Shown in pieces: positions 9,918 to 20,806 of a DNA stretch of 64,000 nucleotides. This DNA is from Methylotenera sp. (GTDB lineage Bacteria > Pseudomonadota > Gammaproteobacteria > Burkholderiales > Methylophilaceae). The stretch covers positions 62,001 through 126,000 of the forward strand of contig NZ_JAQSDZ010000001.1 in NCBI RefSeq assembly GCF_029946165.1, read 5' to 3'. The notes under the pieces are model-generated. The model did no database searches, was not told the origin of the DNA, and was given only the letters and a program-made list of their open reading frames with translations. Numbering within the stretch: the stretch's first letter is position 1; every line of letters starts with the position of its first letter. The translations under genes and the position numbers were made by a program.

Positions 9918-10535
9918 TTATTTGCTATAAACTTGCTGCATAAATGCTACGATTTTCGCTGCATCCTTCACGCCTTTTGAGACCTCAACTCCACCACTCA
10001 CATCCACAGCATAAGGCATTACTTGCTGTATTGCTTGAGCCACATTATCTGCTTTTAAACCGCCAGCAAGTATCACTGGCTTTGCCAATTGCTTTGGAAT
10101 TAAATTCCAGTCAAATACATTGCCTGTTCCGCCAGCTACACCCTCAGCATAGGCATCTAGCAATAAGGCTTTTGCGGCTGAATATTCTTTTGCATATTGT
10201 ACCAAATTTGTGTCCGACTTAACGCGAATTGCTTTGATAAAAGGTAAGGAATAGCTGGCGCATTCTGCTGGACTTTCGTCACCATGAAACTGCAAAAGGT
10301 CTATCTTAGCCTTGGCTATGACTTCATTAATGAAGCTAGGTTCAGCATTCACAAATAAACCAACCACACTCACAAATGCGGGAATATGCTTAATAATTTC
10401 CGCCGCTTGATTGATGCTAACATTTCTCGGGCTCTTATCATAAAAGACCAAGCCAATCGCATCCGCACCCTGTTCGACGGCACTTAAGGCATCTTCAACT
10501 CGCGTGATACCACATATTTTGACTCTAACTCTCAA
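9918..10535 (-). CDS. trpF: Phosphoribosylanthranilate isomerase
   Basis: Amadori isomerase of tryptophan synthesis. The 205-residue TIM barrel begins [15 protein letters not shown], with the catalytic Cys at residue 8 (KICGI), and ends with the general-acid Asp and phosphate loop in [16 protein letters not shown]. The monofunctional form (not fused to TrpC) is usual in betaproteobacteria. The start is consistent with the short gap to truA. Confidence 0.96.
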   Translation of the reverse strand: MRVRVKICGITRVEDALSAVEQGADAIGLVFYDKSPRNVSINQAAEIIKHIPAFVSVVGLFVNAEPSFINEVIAKAKIDLLQFHGDESPAECASYSLPFIKAIRVKSDTNLVQYAKEYSAAKALLLDAYAEGVAGGTGNVFDWNLIPKQLAKPVILAGGLKADNVAQAIQQVMPYAVDVSGGVEVSKGVKDAAKIVAFMQQVYSK

Positions 10536-10584
10536 GAAGATCTTTCACAGATTTAGCAAAAAGCCGAAAGCGTTATTGTAACGC

Positions 10585-11409
10585 TTAAATGAGGACTTGA
10601 ATGTGACTTTGACTATCGCTTTGTATGTCTTGCTGACTGTCAGTTAGATTAATAGGTAGCCCCCACTTTGCGTCGTATCCTACTCCAGTTAAGTATAAAC
10701 CATTGGGAGAGAAAGTAGGCGGAGAGAGGGTTCTATCACGTTTTTGCAACAACTCTTTCATATAGATTGGTGGATAAGCGCCTTTGCCTATATAAACCAA
10801 CGCACCTATCATATTGCGCACTTGGTGCTGTAAAAACGCATTAGCAGTAAATTCAAATATAAAGTACTTACCTGCTATTTTCACGTCAGACTTAATCATA
10901 TGCCTAGTTGCTGTTTTTGCTTGGCACTCCGAAGCTCTAAATCCGCTAAAATCATGTTCACCGATTAAATAGTTTGCGGCCTCTGCTATCGCCGCACCAT
11001 TAAGTGGTAAATGAAACCAACCGGCCTTAGTTGCCATTAAGGCGGGTGCCACTGGCGCGTTATAAAGCAAATATTGATAACTGCGGGAAAACGCTGAAAA
11101 GCGCGCATGAAAACCATCGTCAACTTCATGCGCCCACTCTACTCGAACAGTGTCAGGCAAAAATGCATTGACGCCACGCACCCAAGCAGTGATTGGGCGC
11201 ATACTCGTCGTATCAAAATGAACAACCTGACAACGCGCATGTACCCCTGTATCTGTGCGTCCAGCTGCATGAACTCTAATTTGATGCTGTGCGATATTTG
11301 ATATAGCCAACTCAAGCGCATCTTGAACGCCACCGCCATTAGGCTGACTTTGCCAACCACAGAAATTAGCGCCATCATAGGCTAAACCGAGCGCAACTCT
11401 CAAATCCAC
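10585..11409 (-). CDS. truA: tRNA pseudouridine(38-40) synthase
   Basis: Modifies uridines 38-40 in the anticodon stem of many tRNAs. The 274-residue protein has the catalytic aspartate in AGRTDTGVHARCQVVHF (near residue 52) and the C-terminal FLQHQVRNMIGALVYIGKG typical of TruA. The last 20 residues (DSQQDIQSDSQSHIQVLI) are a low-complexity extension beyond the usual end. It starts 7 bases after the end of the upstream membrane protein gene, so the two are probably co-transcribed. Confidence 0.96.
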   Translation of the reverse strand: MDLRVALGLAYDGANFCGWQSQPNGGGVQDALELAISNIAQHQIRVHAAGRTDTGVHARCQVVHFDTTSMRPITAWVRGVNAFLPDTVRVEWAHEVDDGFHARFSAFSRSYQYLLYNAPVAPALMATKAGWFHLPLNGAAIAEAANYLIGEHDFSGFRASECQAKTATRHMIKSDVKIAGKYFIFEFTANAFLQHQVRNMIGALVYIGKGAYPPIYMKELLQKRDRTLSPPTFSPNGLYLTGVGYDAKWGLPINLTDSQQDIQSDSQSHIQVLI

Positions 11410-11416
11410 GCCTCAA

Positions 11417-12064
11417 TCAAAATGGCACCTTAAAATAAAATAGAGCTGCTGTACTAGTAAACAGTAAGATTAGAACCCCTATATCTGTCCATTTAAAGGC
11501 TAAGTTATGTAACGTGACTACTCTACTATGATTGATTAGCTCTGTTGTTGAAAGCATATTATCTAATTGATCAAATCTAAATTTGAACTTCAAATTTGCA
11601 GCTAACTCCTCAACATAACCCAATGTGAGCAATAACCTAGCAGTAAATTTATTGGTATTCAAACCTAACAAGTTGAGTGGCAATAGCATTAGATGTAAAC
11701 CAATCATTAACTGCTCTTTTGAACTAGTAGCAAACAAAATACTAAGAGTAGCCAGTGCAATAATTAGTTTAACGATTTGAATAATCCCCAAGATGCATCC
11801 TTCGATAGTGGGCGCCACACTGGATGGTATATGCGATATATATTCACCTGGCGTTCCATATGCATAGATGATAAATATAGAAATAAATAACCATTTCATA
11901 CGCTTAACCACACGTAAAAAACCATTTCCCGCTATATAGGTCGCATACACGAACAGAATCAGGCACATGAGTGAAATATAGACATTGCTCAGATAGCTCA
12001 TGAGCATTAAAGTAAAAACGAATAATGAGATTTTAACGAATGGATGCATTGTTTTCAGTATCAA
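11417..12064 (-). CDS. Membrane protein resembling an ECF transporter T component (CbiQ-like)
   Basis: A 215-residue protein with five to six hydrophobic segments. Early HPFVKISLFVFTLMLM and the central region with IIQIVKLIIALATLSILFATSSKEQLMIGL followed by LLPL resemble the EcfT/CbiQ transmembrane family, which couples substrate-binding S components to ABC ATPases. No ATPase or S component lies nearby, and the classic Ala-Arg-Gly coupling motifs are not obvious (MKFKFRFDQ occurs instead), so the call is tentative. It sits between fimV and truA on the same strand and seems co-transcribed with truA. Confidence 0.55.
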   Translation of the reverse strand: MILKTMHPFVKISLFVFTLMLMSYLSNVYISLMCLILFVYATYIAGNGFLRVVKRMKWLFISIFIIYAYGTPGEYISHIPSSVAPTIEGCILGIIQIVKLIIALATLSILFATSSKEQLMIGLHLMLLPLNLLGLNTNKFTARLLLTLGYVEELAANLKFKFRFDQLDNMLSTTELINHSRVVTLHNLAFKWTDIGVLILLFTSTAALFYFKVPF

Positions 12065-12080
12065 TCGAGTGTTTAAATTA

Positions 12081-12107
12081 AAAAGCCGAGCAATGCGCTC
12101 GGCTTTT
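12081..12107 (-). terminator. Intrinsic terminator after fimV
   Basis: GCCGAGC (12085-12091), a 5-base loop and GCTCGGC (12097-12103), flanked by four A and five T, so it works on both strands. It lies 15 bases past the fimV stop and just before the CbiQ-like gene. Confidence 0.88.
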
Positions 12108-12121
12108 TAATCACATTCTTC

Positions 12122-15031
12122 TTATCCCAAGCTATTCAACAACTCTTGTGCACGTAATTGCTGCTGAGTACCACCTTCTTTTAGCACTTCTTCTAAAAGC
12201 TCGCGCGCACCCTCTTTATCATCCATATCAATATATGCCGCCACCAGATCTAGTTTAATATTAATATCTGGTGATTCAGGCATTTCTTCAGCCGCAAATG
12301 GAGCATTGTTAGATATTGGATTTTCAAACACTTCGGATTCAGCATCCGCTAAACTCAAATCAATTTCAGATAAATCAAACATGTTCGCTTCAAATTCATC
12401 GGACTTTGCTTCCACTTCTTCTGTAGTTGGAACCGGATCATTGATGCTGGAAAAATCAAAGGTTATTTCTGAAGCTTGTAACTCTTCTGAATCAGCATCA
12501 GCATCTGCAGAGGCAATAGAGTCAAAGTCAAAAGAAATCTCTTCGATCGAGTCTGATACCGCTGAATTCTCCTGAGGTAACTCATCTGCTTCAGAGGGAA
12601 GATTAAAGTTCATAGCAAAATCTGTTGATGAATCTTCATGGCTATCAATCAAATCGCTACTTTCAGCTAAGTTAACGCTCTCATTTAAATTTGATATTTT
12701 AGGGACATTAAACTCTAAACTATTATCAGTCATTTCAGGTACTAGAGTTTCACTCACCGACTCTTCTTCTATTGTAGGCGCTGATTCTTTGACAAAGTCT
12801 CCTAAATCAAAATCCATCAAATTTGATTCAGCGTCTTTATTAGAAGCTTCAGGGATATCTTCTTCTACAACAGAACTCATCGAACGTGTGACTTCTTCAG
12901 CACCATCTTCTGGCGTATTATCTTGTAATGAGTCATCTAAAGTACCAAGATCGAATGAAATATCGGAATCTATGTTTTGTGCTTCAGTAAAACTTTGCAT
13001 TACTGCCGAGCTTGCTTCGTCTGCGTCAACTAGATCGTTAGCAACCACATCATCGTTGAATGAGAAATCTAAGTCTGCGTCTTCTTTAATTTCAATATTT
13101 GAAAAATCAGTGGCCGCAAGATTCTCTACAACTAAAGTATTTACAGCAACGGGCTTACTAACATTATAGAGTGGATTATTTGGTTCCATCTCGATCCCAA
13201 TCGCAGCTACTTTAGCCCAAGTTGGATCATCTGCACCTAGGGTTGTATAGAGCTCGCCGGCTATTGTCTCAAATGCTGAGGTATCCTTACGTGCACCGTA
13301 CATTTCTAATAATTTAAGATGTAACTCATAGCGTTTAGGCTCTTTAGATATCGCATCCTTCAATATTTCTTCGGCCTGTGCATCACGACCATAAGCCATG
13401 TAAACTTCCGCCTCGGCAATAGGGTCAACATCATGAGTATCTATCATGCTGCCATCAGCACTTTGAGCAAAATCGGTTAAGAAAGAAGTGTCTGACATAC
13501 TTGCATTACCAGTAGTATTGCCAAATACAGTATTAGCCCGTAATCCACCAGAAGTTAAAATCCCACGTTCAAAGCTATCTAAATCTTTTCTACGCTTGTT
13601 GCGGAGAAATACCCAGCCCCCACCCAGAAGAACAGCCAACCCTCCAGCCACACCTAATAACGCCAAATCTACTGAATTAATCAGGCCAGCAAAGAAGCTT
13701 AGCTCTTCTGTTACAGGTGCGATAGCTGGTAAACTCACCACTGGTTTTTTAACCTCTGGTTTTGCATCTTCTACAATAGCAACCTCAGGTTTAGCATTTT
13801 CCGTTGACGCATCAACTGATTCTGGAGCTTTAGTTGTTGCCTCCAGACTATTTTGAATGTCTGCCATTGACTGGTTTTTCATTGCAATCAGTTTTTGTAA
13901 GTCCGCAATTTGTTTTTCCAACGCGACAGTTTTATCATTAGCTTCTTTTAAAGCGTTCTCACGGGCAGTAGTTTCCTCTTGCAACGCAATAATTTTTGCC
14001 TGAGCAGATTTAGCATCATTTTTAAAACTTTCTGCATTATTTTTATCAACAGCTGAGAGTTTAACAACATCTTTAGGCTCAGAGGATACTGGCGCAGCTT
14101 TATCTTCCGCCGTTGCAATTTTTCCAGAGACAGACTGTTTTTGTTCAGCTTCAGCAATAGCTGAAGACGCTTCTACATTACCTGCTAAGGCATTGCGATA
14201 AGTATTCCAATTAACTGAGTGTAACTTGATTATTTTTTTTGCTTGCTGACTATCTATACTGGTAAGCGCCTCTTTGGATGGCACTTTGATAATTTGACCA
14301 ACCTTAAGGCGGTTCATGTTGCCTTTAACAAACGCCTCTTTATTGTTCTCATACAAACCAACAAGCATCTGATCAAGGCTAACGCCTTCGACCTGAACTT
14401 CTTTTGCAACTGAACTAAGCGTATCACCACGTTTGATAGTTAATTCTTGCTCATTCTTAACAACTGAATCTGAAGCTGACTCTTGCTGAACAGCAGGTGG
14501 TGCTGGTCTTTTTTGTTTTTTTGATTTTTGTGTGGTAGGCTGAGTAGCTTCAGCTGAACTTGTAGATTGCGAACTTGCACCACCAGCCGATGGCAGCGTT
14601 ACTGGAGCTGACGCAGAACTTTCAGGCTTGTACCCTGGAGGATCTAATAAAACAGTATATTCACGCTGCAAACGCCCTGTAGCCCAGTCAACTTGAATCA
14701 ACATATCGAGATATGGATCACTGACTGGCTGACTTGAACGTATTTTTAGAATTGGGGAACCATCAGCACTCTTTGCAATATCCACTTTAATATTGTTATG
14801 GATACCTAGGCGAGGTAAACCTTGTTGCGCATATGCATCTTCTGAAGCAATTGAAGCCGCAAGAGTAGAAAGCTCTTCTGGTGTTACTGACAAAAGCTCA
14901 ATTTCAGCTTTAAGGGGTTCACCTATCCCAGAACTCACGTTTAGCTTACCCAGCCCTGCAGCGTAGCTAGATAACGGCAATAGTGCTAAACACACAGCCA
15001 GAGAAATTTGCTTTATTTTAGATTTACGCAC
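12122..15031 (-). CDS. fimV: FimV-like pilus assembly/polarity protein
   Basis: A 969-residue inner-membrane hub protein linked to type IV pili, twitching and polar organisation. It has a Sec signal peptide (residues 1-24, ending SSYAAG), a FimV N-terminal domain (GLGKLNVSSGIGEPLKAEIELLS), a LysM peptidoglycan-binding domain near residues 195-255 (LTIKRGDTLSSVAKEV), a coiled-coil segment near 335-395, and one membrane helix near 455-475 (LALLGVAGGLAVLLGGGWVFL). A very acidic cytoplasmic region follows, with the conserved C-terminal TPR motif (INIKLDLVAAYIDMDDKEGARELLEEVLKEG) at the end. It is transcribed alone, downstream of asd, and ends at a strong terminator. Confidence 0.93.
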   Translation of the reverse strand: MRKSKIKQISLAVCLALLPLSSYAAGLGKLNVSSGIGEPLKAEIELLSVTPEELSTLAASIASEDAYAQQGLPRLGIHNNIKVDIAKSADGSPILKIRSSQPVSDPYLDMLIQVDWATGRLQREYTVLLDPPGYKPESSASAPVTLPSAGGASSQSTSSAEATQPTTQKSKKQKRPAPPAVQQESASDSVVKNEQELTIKRGDTLSSVAKEVQVEGVSLDQMLVGLYENNKEAFVKGNMNRLKVGQIIKVPSKEALTSIDSQQAKKIIKLHSVNWNTYRNALAGNVEASSAIAEAEQKQSVSGKIATAEDKAAPVSSEPKDVVKLSAVDKNNAESFKNDAKSAQAKIIALQEETTARENALKEANDKTVALEKQIADLQKLIAMKNQSMADIQNSLEATTKAPESVDASTENAKPEVAIVEDAKPEVKKPVVSLPAIAPVTEELSFFAGLINSVDLALLGVAGGLAVLLGGGWVFLRNKRRKDLDSFERGILTSGGLRANTVFGNTTGNASMSDTSFLTDFAQSADGSMIDTHDVDPIAEAEVYMAYGRDAQAEEILKDAISKEPKRYELHLKLLEMYGARKDTSAFETIAGELYTTLGADDPTWAKVAAIGIEMEPNNPLYNVSKPVAVNTLVVENLAATDFSNIEIKEDADLDFSFNDDVVANDLVDADEASSAVMQSFTEAQNIDSDISFDLGTLDDSLQDNTPEDGAEEVTRSMSSVVEEDIPEASNKDAESNLMDFDLGDFVKESAPTIEEESVSETLVPEMTDNSLEFNVPKISNLNESVNLAESSDLIDSHEDSSTDFAMNFNLPSEADELPQENSAVSDSIEEISFDFDSIASADADADSEELQASEITFDFSSINDPVPTTEEVEAKSDEFEANMFDLSEIDLSLADAESEVFENPISNNAPFAAEEMPESPDINIKLDLVAAYIDMDDKEGARELLEEVLKEGGTQQQLRAQELLNSLG

Positions 15032-15181
15032 ATTGAGCCCTTGATCAATCTTTATACCTAAATATTAAAATAACATCAAATAGTTAGCTATGCAAGCTGA
15101 TAATGCACATTATATTCAGAGGCTATATATGCTTATAGTTAGAGCTCCCTAAGTTTCAGAACAACATTCAATTCATTCAAA

Positions 15182-16300
15182 TTATTTCTCTATTAAAATC
15201 CGCAACATACGACGCAACGGCTCAGCTGCACCCCAAAGCAATTGGTCACCTACGGTAAAAGCAGATAAATACTCATCACCCATACTTAATTTGCGTAAAC
15301 GACCCACTGGCGTGTTCAATGTGCCTGTTACTGCGGCGGGCGTAAGTTCACGCATACTCACTTCACGCTCATTCGGAATCACTTTTGCCCATTGATTAGC
15401 CTCTGCTAACATTTGGTTGATTTCATCTAAAGGCACGTTTTTTGTAAGCTTGATTGTCAGCGCTTGGCTATGGCAACGCATCGCGCCAATGCGCACACAC
15501 AGTCCATCAATAACAATAGGATTAGCTTCGCGACCTAAAATCTTATTTGTTTCAACGCCGCCTTTCCATTCCTCTTTACTTTGACCATTACCTAAGTCTT
15601 TATCGATCCAAGGTATCAAGCTACCAGCGAGTGGCACACCAAAATTTGCAGTTGGAAATTTATCATCACGCAAAGTACCAGCTACAGTGCGATCAATATC
15701 TAGAATTGCTGAGGCTGGATCAGCAAGCAACTCACTCGCCGCAAAATGCGCTTCACCCATTTGTTTGAGCAACTCACGCATATTTTGCGCGCCGGCGCCA
15801 GAAGCCGCTTGGTAAGTCATTGAAGTCGCCCATTGCACTAAATCTGCTTTAAACAATCCATTCAATGCCATCAACATCAATGACACGGTGCAATTACCGC
15901 CTACCCAGTTTTTGTTGCCTTGCGAATAAGCATCTTGAATCACATGCATATTCACTGGATCAAGGATAATTACCGCATCTTTTTCCATACGTAAAGTAGA
16001 AGCCGCATCGACCCAGTGGCCTGTCCAGCCTTCTGCACGAAGTTTAGGAAATATCTCACTGGTGTAATCACCACCTTGGCATGACACAATCGCATCCATC
16101 GCTTTTAAATCAGCAATACTCATCGCATCTTTTAATGGTGCAGAATCTTTACCGACATTCGGCGCATTTCCACCAACTTGTGACGTGGTGAAAAACTGCG
16201 GTTCGATTAACGCGAAATCATTTTCTTCCATCATGCGCTGCATGAGGACTGAACCAACCATACCGCGCCAACCTATAAATCCAACTTTAAGCATTTTCAT
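15182..16300 (-). CDS. asd: Aspartate-semialdehyde dehydrogenase
   Basis: NADPH enzyme making aspartate semialdehyde for lysine, threonine and methionine synthesis and for diaminopimelate. The 372-residue protein shows the nucleotide loop [17 protein letters not shown] at the N-terminus, the active-site cysteine in [16 protein letters not shown] (near residue 135), and the catalytic His region [16 protein letters not shown] (near 275). It is the long gammaproteobacterial-type Asd and follows leuB in the usual leu-asd-fimV order. Confidence 0.97.
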   Translation of the reverse strand: MKMLKVGFIGWRGMVGSVLMQRMMEENDFALIEPQFFTTSQVGGNAPNVGKDSAPLKDAMSIADLKAMDAIVSCQGGDYTSEIFPKLRAEGWTGHWVDAASTLRMEKDAVIILDPVNMHVIQDAYSQGNKNWVGGNCTVSLMLMALNGLFKADLVQWATSMTYQAASGAGAQNMRELLKQMGEAHFAASELLADPASAILDIDRTVAGTLRDDKFPTANFGVPLAGSLIPWIDKDLGNGQSKEEWKGGVETNKILGREANPIVIDGLCVRIGAMRCHSQALTIKLTKNVPLDEINQMLAEANQWAKVIPNEREVSMRELTPAAVTGTLNTPVGRLRKLSMGDEYLSAFTVGDQLLWGAAEPLRRMLRILIEK

Positions 16301-16373
16301 AACCTTATTAATTTAATGCGGCAACTATTTAACGTGTTAATTTACAGTGCAGCAACTTTTGTAGCTCAGAAAA

Positions 16374-17429
16374 TTACAGCGCAGCAACAACAGCATCGCC
16401 CATCGCATTGCAGCCCACCAATTGACAACCCTCAGTTGCGATATCAGCAGTTCTATAACCTTGCGCTAAAGCTTTTTTACATGCATTTTCAATTTTAACT
16501 GCGTTAGCTTCATCGTTAAATGTGTAACGCAACATCATGGCAGCGGAAAGAATAGTCGCCAATGGATTCGCAATATCTTTACCTGCAAGATCAGGTGCAG
16601 AACCATGGCTAGGCTCATACATACCTTTGTTATTTTCGTCCAAAGAAGCTGATGGCAACATACCAATTGAGCCTGTGAGCATTGAAGCTTCATCAGAAAG
16701 TATGTCGCCAAAAATATTACCAGTCACCATCACATCAAATTGTTTAGGTGCGCGAATCAATTGCATTGCCGCGTTATCCACATACATATGGTTTAACTCA
16801 ACTTCAGGATATTCTGCTGATAACTCAATCATGACTTGGCGCCATAATTCTGTCGACTCCAATACGTTGGCCTTATCTACAGAGCAGACCTTCTTGTTAC
16901 GCTTCATTGCAATATCAAACGCCACTCGACCAATGCGTTTAATCTCAGACTCGTTATAACGCATGGTGTTGACGCCTTCGCGCTCACCATTTTCTAGCGT
17001 ACTGATACCGCGCGGCTGACCGAAGTAGATATCGCCAGTAAGCTCTCTAATTATCATTAAGTCTAAACCAGAAACCACTTCAGGTTTTAATGTAGACGCA
17101 CCCGCTAATTCAGGATAAAGCAAAGCTGGACGTAAATTTGCAAACAAATTAAGCTCTTTACGAATGCGCAATAAACCACGCTCTGGGCGTAAATGACGCT
17201 CCAACTTGTCGTACTTCCAGTCACCCACTGCACCTAATAAAACCGCATCAGAATCTTTAGCTAATTGCAAAGTGGCATCTGGCAGCGGATCGCCCGCAGC
17301 CTCATAACCAGCACCGCCAATTGGCGCTTCTGTCATAGTGAGATTCAAATTGAGTGCTTTTAGCACTTTAACAGCTTGAGCTACGATTTCTGGTCCGATG
17401 CCATCACCTGGCAATACTGCGATTTTCAT
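16374..17429 (-). CDS. leuB: 3-isopropylmalate dehydrogenase
   Basis: NAD-dependent oxidative decarboxylation of 3-isopropylmalate in leucine synthesis. The 351-residue protein has the start [23 protein letters not shown], the substrate loop [18 protein letters not shown], and the metal/NAD signature [25 protein letters not shown] near residues 238-262. It completes the leuC-leuD-leuB set on the same strand. Confidence 0.98.
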   Translation of the reverse strand: MKIAVLPGDGIGPEIVAQAVKVLKALNLNLTMTEAPIGGAGYEAAGDPLPDATLQLAKDSDAVLLGAVGDWKYDKLERHLRPERGLLRIRKELNLFANLRPALLYPELAGASTLKPEVVSGLDLMIIRELTGDIYFGQPRGISTLENGEREGVNTMRYNESEIKRIGRVAFDIAMKRNKKVCSVDKANVLESTELWRQVMIELSAEYPEVELNHMYVDNAAMQLIRAPKQFDVMVTGNIFGDILSDEASMLTGSIGMLPSASLDENNKGMYEPSHGSAPDLAGKDIANPLATILSAAMMLRYTFNDEANAVKIENACKKALAQGYRTADIATEGCQLVGCNAMGDAVVAAL

Positions 17430-17508
17430 GAAATTACTTTCTTAACTTAAACTTATTAGATTTACCTACTAGATTAAATAGTTGAGCAACTGTTTAATTA
17501 AAAGCCAA

Positions 17509-18147
17509 TTAATTAAACAGCCATGGTTGCGCTTGTTGATGTTTTGCTTCAAACGTTTTGATTTTGTCCTGATGTTGCATAGTTAAACCAATGTCATCTA
17601 AACCGTTTAACAGACAATGCTTACGAAAAGCATCAACTTCAAACTTAAATACTTCACCACTTGGCGTAGTCACAGTTTGAGCACTTAAATCCACATCTAG
17701 CTTGTAGCCCTCAGCTGCAAATACTTGGTTAAACAAGTTATCTACAATTTCAGCTGACAAAACAATCGGCAACATGCCATTTTTGAAACAGTTATTAAAG
17801 AAGATATCAGCATAACTTGAAGCAATAATCACTTTAAAACCAAAATCTTCAAGCGCCCACGGTGCATGTTCTCTTGATGAGCCGCAACCGAAGTTCTCGC
17901 GAGTTAGCAAAACGCGAGCACCAAGATAACGCGCTTGATTTAGCACAAAATCTGGGTTGATTTTGCGCTTGGAGTTATCCATTCCAGGTTCACCATGGTC
18001 TAGATAGCGCCACTCATCAAATGCGTTCGGGCCAAAACCTGAACGCTTAATTGACTTCAAAAACTGCTTAGGAATAATCGCGTCGGTATCGACATTCGCA
18101 CGGTCTAACGGGGCTACTAAACCTTTTAATTGAATAAATTTATCCAT
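17509..18147 (-). CDS. leuD: 3-isopropylmalate dehydratase small subunit
   Basis: The 212-residue swivel-domain subunit pairs with LeuC to isomerise 2- and 3-isopropylmalate. Visible family features are [28 protein letters not shown] near the N-terminus and the signature [19 protein letters not shown] near residue 85. It lies immediately downstream of the entericidin-like gene, with only 3 bases between that stop and this ATG. Confidence 0.97.
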   Translation of the reverse strand: MDKFIQLKGLVAPLDRANVDTDAIIPKQFLKSIKRSGFGPNAFDEWRYLDHGEPGMDNSKRKINPDFVLNQARYLGARVLLTRENFGCGSSREHAPWALEDFGFKVIIASSYADIFFNNCFKNGMLPIVLSAEIVDNLFNQVFAAEGYKLDVDLSAQTVTTPSGEVFKFEVDAFRKHCLLNGLDDIGLTMQHQDKIKTFEAKHQQAQPWLFN

Positions 18148-18150
18148 TAC

Positions 18151-18285
18151 TTACTTATGCTCATCTGCTTTATTTTCAATTTTGTCACCAAGTTTAGATA
18201 CGTCTTTACCTAAGCCTGACATGGTATTGCATGCTGTTAAATTCAATGCAGCAAAAACAGCCAATATGCCTAAAACCTTCTTCAT
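18151..18285 (-). CDS. Entericidin-like small lipoprotein
   Basis: A 44-residue protein, MKKVLGILAVFAALNLTACN then TMSGLGKDVSKLGDKIENKADEHK. It has a charged start, a hydrophobic stretch and the lipobox LTAC with the lipidated Cys at residue 19, followed by the short Gly-Lys-Asp amphipathic segment seen in the EcnA/EcnB family. Entericidins are envelope lipoproteins linked to a lysis antidote/toxin pair in enterics; here only one is present. An entericidin gene between leuC and leuD recurs in betaproteobacteria. It ends 3 bases before leuD starts and begins 16 bases after leuC ends. Confidence 0.88.
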   Translation of the reverse strand: MKKVLGILAVFAALNLTACNTMSGLGKDVSKLGDKIENKADEHK

Positions 18286-18301
18286 TGTTATTTTCTCCAT
18301 T

Positions 18302-19711
18302 TTACAAACCTCTAACATCGACAAAATGCCCTGTAATCGCGGCTGCCGCAGCCATTTCAGGACTAACTAAATGTGTACGGCCGCCTTGACCTTGACGACC
18401 TTCAAAATTACGATTTGAGGTTGATGCACAACGCTCACCAGACTCTAGCCTGTCAGCATTCATTGCCAAACACATTGAGCAACCTGGTTCGCGCCACTCA
18501 AAGCCAGCCGCGATGAAAATCTTGTCCAAGCCCTCTTGTTCTGCTTGGGCTTTTACCAAGCCAGAGCCTGGCACCACTAGCGCCAATTTGACATTAGGCG
18601 CGATATGTTTGCCTTTAGCCACGGCAGCGGCAGCACGTAAATCCTCAATGCGCGAGTTAGTACAAGAACCAATAAAAACTTTATCAATATTGATTTCATT
18701 AATCGGCGTATTTGGCGTTAAGCCCATGTAAGCGTATGCACGCTCCCAGTCGGCACGTTGTACCTCATTCTTAGCTAAATCCAAACTAGGCACGCGCCCA
18801 TCAACACTCACAACCATTTCTGGTGAAGTTCCCCAAGTAACTTGCGGCTGAATATCTTCAGCATTTAAGGTCACAACGGTATCGAAGTCAGCACCTGAGT
18901 CTGTATGTAATGTTTGCCAATAAGCAACCGCTGCGTCCCATTGATCTGCTGTAGGTGAGAATGGACGGCCTTTAACATACTCAATGGTTTTCTCATCCAC
19001 TGCAACCAAGCCAGCGCGTGCACCCGCTTCAATCGCCATATTGCATAAAGTCATGCGACCTTCCATGCTCAAGCCACGAATCGCAGAACCCGCAAACTCA
19101 ATCGCATAACCATTACCACCAGCAGTACCTGTTTTACCGATAATAGCTAATGCCACATCTTTAGCAGTCACGCCTTTGCCTAACACGCCATTGACTAAGA
19201 CCTGCATAGTTTTAGACTTCTTTTGCACCAAGCATTGTGTCGCCATCACGTGCTCAACTTCTGAGGTGCCGATACCATGCGCCAATGCACCGAAAGCACC
19301 GTGTGTGCTGGTGTGAGAATCGCCGCAAACCACAGTCATACCCGGCAAAGTCGCACCTTGCTCAGGCCCAACCACATGCACGATACCTTGATTCTTATTC
19401 ATGAACGGGAAGTAAGCTTTTGCACCAAACTCATTAATATTGCTCGTCAACGTTTCAATCTGCAAGCGCGCCACAGGGTCAGCAATCCCTGCCAAGCCTT
19501 TATCCCAGCCATTGGTCGGCGTATTGTGATCGGCAGTTGCCACAATAGATGAAATGCGCCACGGTTTACGACCAGCCAAACGCAAACCTTCAAATGCTTG
19601 AGGGCTGGTGACTTCATGCACCAAGTGACGGTCAATGTAAATCAGCGCAGTGCCGTTTTCTTCATGCACTACGTGGGAATCAAACAATTTATCGTATAGC
19701 GTTTTTGCCAT
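18302..19711 (-). CDS. leuC: 3-isopropylmalate dehydratase large subunit
   Basis: Aconitase-family [4Fe-4S] enzyme. The 469-residue protein carries cluster ligands in [17 protein letters not shown] (near residue 345) and [15 protein letters not shown] (near residue 405), plus the N-terminal [12 protein letters not shown] and [17 protein letters not shown] motifs. It is the first gene of the leuC-ecn-leuD-leuB-asd run. Confidence 0.98.
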   Translation of the reverse strand: MAKTLYDKLFDSHVVHEENGTALIYIDRHLVHEVTSPQAFEGLRLAGRKPWRISSIVATADHNTPTNGWDKGLAGIADPVARLQIETLTSNINEFGAKAYFPFMNKNQGIVHVVGPEQGATLPGMTVVCGDSHTSTHGAFGALAHGIGTSEVEHVMATQCLVQKKSKTMQVLVNGVLGKGVTAKDVALAIIGKTGTAGGNGYAIEFAGSAIRGLSMEGRMTLCNMAIEAGARAGLVAVDEKTIEYVKGRPFSPTADQWDAAVAYWQTLHTDSGADFDTVVTLNAEDIQPQVTWGTSPEMVVSVDGRVPSLDLAKNEVQRADWERAYAYMGLTPNTPINEINIDKVFIGSCTNSRIEDLRAAAAVAKGKHIAPNVKLALVVPGSGLVKAQAEQEGLDKIFIAAGFEWREPGCSMCLAMNADRLESGERCASTSNRNFEGRQGQGGRTHLVSPEMAAAAAITGHFVDVRGL

Positions 19712-19739
19712 GTTTTAACCTAAGGTATTAACCTAAAAA

Positions 19740-20234
19740 CTAATCTCTAAAATTACCAAACTGCAATGGAAAATCTGTCACGGACTTTTTCACAAAAGCA
19801 ATTGCATCTTGCAATAAGTCACGCTTTGCACCATTCACGCGAACAGTGTCGCCTTGAATACTTGCCTGTACTTTTAAGCCAGAATCTTTAATCAATTTAC
19901 TGATACGTTTTGCTAAATCGCTATCAATACCATCTTTGATTTTAAGCTCCTGTTTAACTTTATTGCCGCCAACTTTTTGGACATCCTTATGCTCAAGACG
20001 TTTCGTTGAGTCAGGCTCTTTCTTCTCCATGCCCGGCAGCAAAATGTCTTTAATCTGATCGAGTTGAAAATCATTATCACCAAACAAAGTAATAATGCTG
20101 TCTTTTTCGTTTAACTCAACCTTGGCTGAAGTGCCTTTAAAATCATAACGGTTGGTGATTTGCTTACCCGCAGTATCAATCGCGTTTTTCAACGCGACCA
20201 TATCTACTTCAGATGAAATATCAAAACTTGGCAT
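19740..20234 (-). CDS. yajQ: YajQ family nucleotide-binding protein
   Basis: A 164-residue cytoplasmic protein of the UPF0234 family, with PSFDISSEVDMVALKNAIDTA at the start, the KGTSAKVELNEKDSIITL core and the C-terminal end FPLQFGNFRD typical of the family. Members bind tRNA/nucleotides, and some bind cyclic-di-GMP; the role in this organism is unknown. Confidence 0.95.
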   Translation of the reverse strand: MPSFDISSEVDMVALKNAIDTAGKQITNRYDFKGTSAKVELNEKDSIITLFGDNDFQLDQIKDILLPGMEKKEPDSTKRLEHKDVQKVGGNKVKQELKIKDGIDSDLAKRISKLIKDSGLKVQASIQGDTVRVNGAKRDLLQDAIAFVKKSVTDFPLQFGNFRD

Positions 20235-20264
20235 AATTTAATTCCCAATAGATCTATAAGCGAA

Positions 20265-20338
20265 GACTATGCAAGGCATGAGTGCGAAGGCAGTACGTTT
20301 AGTACGACGAGCGCGAAATAACGCCGCAGAGTCGAGCC
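20265..20338. repeat. Possible palindromic intergenic repeat
   Basis: Between yajQ and ppnP the sequence holds nested inverted segments: GTACGTTTAGTAC at the centre and AGGC...GCCT outside, with GCGCGAAATAACGCCGC to the right. The GC-rich, folded character differs from the AT-rich spacers around it and resembles REP-type elements, but no second copy is seen in this window. Confidence 0.35.
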
Positions 20339-20342
20339 TTCT

Positions 20343-20654
20343 TTACTCGAAGTGGCAAACGTAGTCTAGGGTTTCGACTACCTCAATATCAAAACTTGAA
20401 TTACCAGGCACAGTAAATTTCTCACCCTCACCATAAGTTTTCCATGTCTCTTCACCACTTAGGCGAACTTTGCATGAACCAGAATTGATTTCCATTAGCT
20501 CTGGCGCTGCTGTATTGAATGTAAGTGAACTTGGGAAAATAACGCCAATGGTGCTACGTGTGCCATTTGGTAGCATGACTGTATGGCTAACACATTTACC
20601 ATCGAAGTAAATATTAGCTTTCTTTTTTACGCTGACATTGTCAAATTGTGCCAT
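20343..20654 (-). CDS. ppnP: Pyrimidine/purine nucleoside phosphorylase (DUF1255)
   Basis: A 103-residue single cupin domain protein of the PpnP/YaiE family, which phosphorolyses a broad range of nucleosides. The features [37 protein letters not shown] and [10 protein letters not shown]...YVCHFE match the family from end to end. It is transcribed alone, with a 107-base gap to yajQ. Confidence 0.93.
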   Translation of the reverse strand: MAQFDNVSVKKKANIYFDGKCVSHTVMLPNGTRSTIGVIFPSSLTFNTAAPELMEINSGSCKVRLSGEETWKTYGEGEKFTVPGNSSFDIEVVETLDYVCHFE

Positions 20655-20806
20655 TTGTTGCTTTCATTAATAATCAAAATAGCATTATCGCAGAAAAGGC
20701 ACGCCTAACCAAGATGGTGCATAGAGATTAAAGCGCGTACAAGCTGATTTGAAGAGGGAAATTAACTCAAAACGAAGAGTTTTAATTAGAATTTCAGAAA
20801 AATAGA

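Noticed and set aside
12306-13169. Serine-rich plus-strand frames opposite fimV
   Set aside because: They are the antisense of the acidic, repetitive FimV coding region and show no independent start signals.
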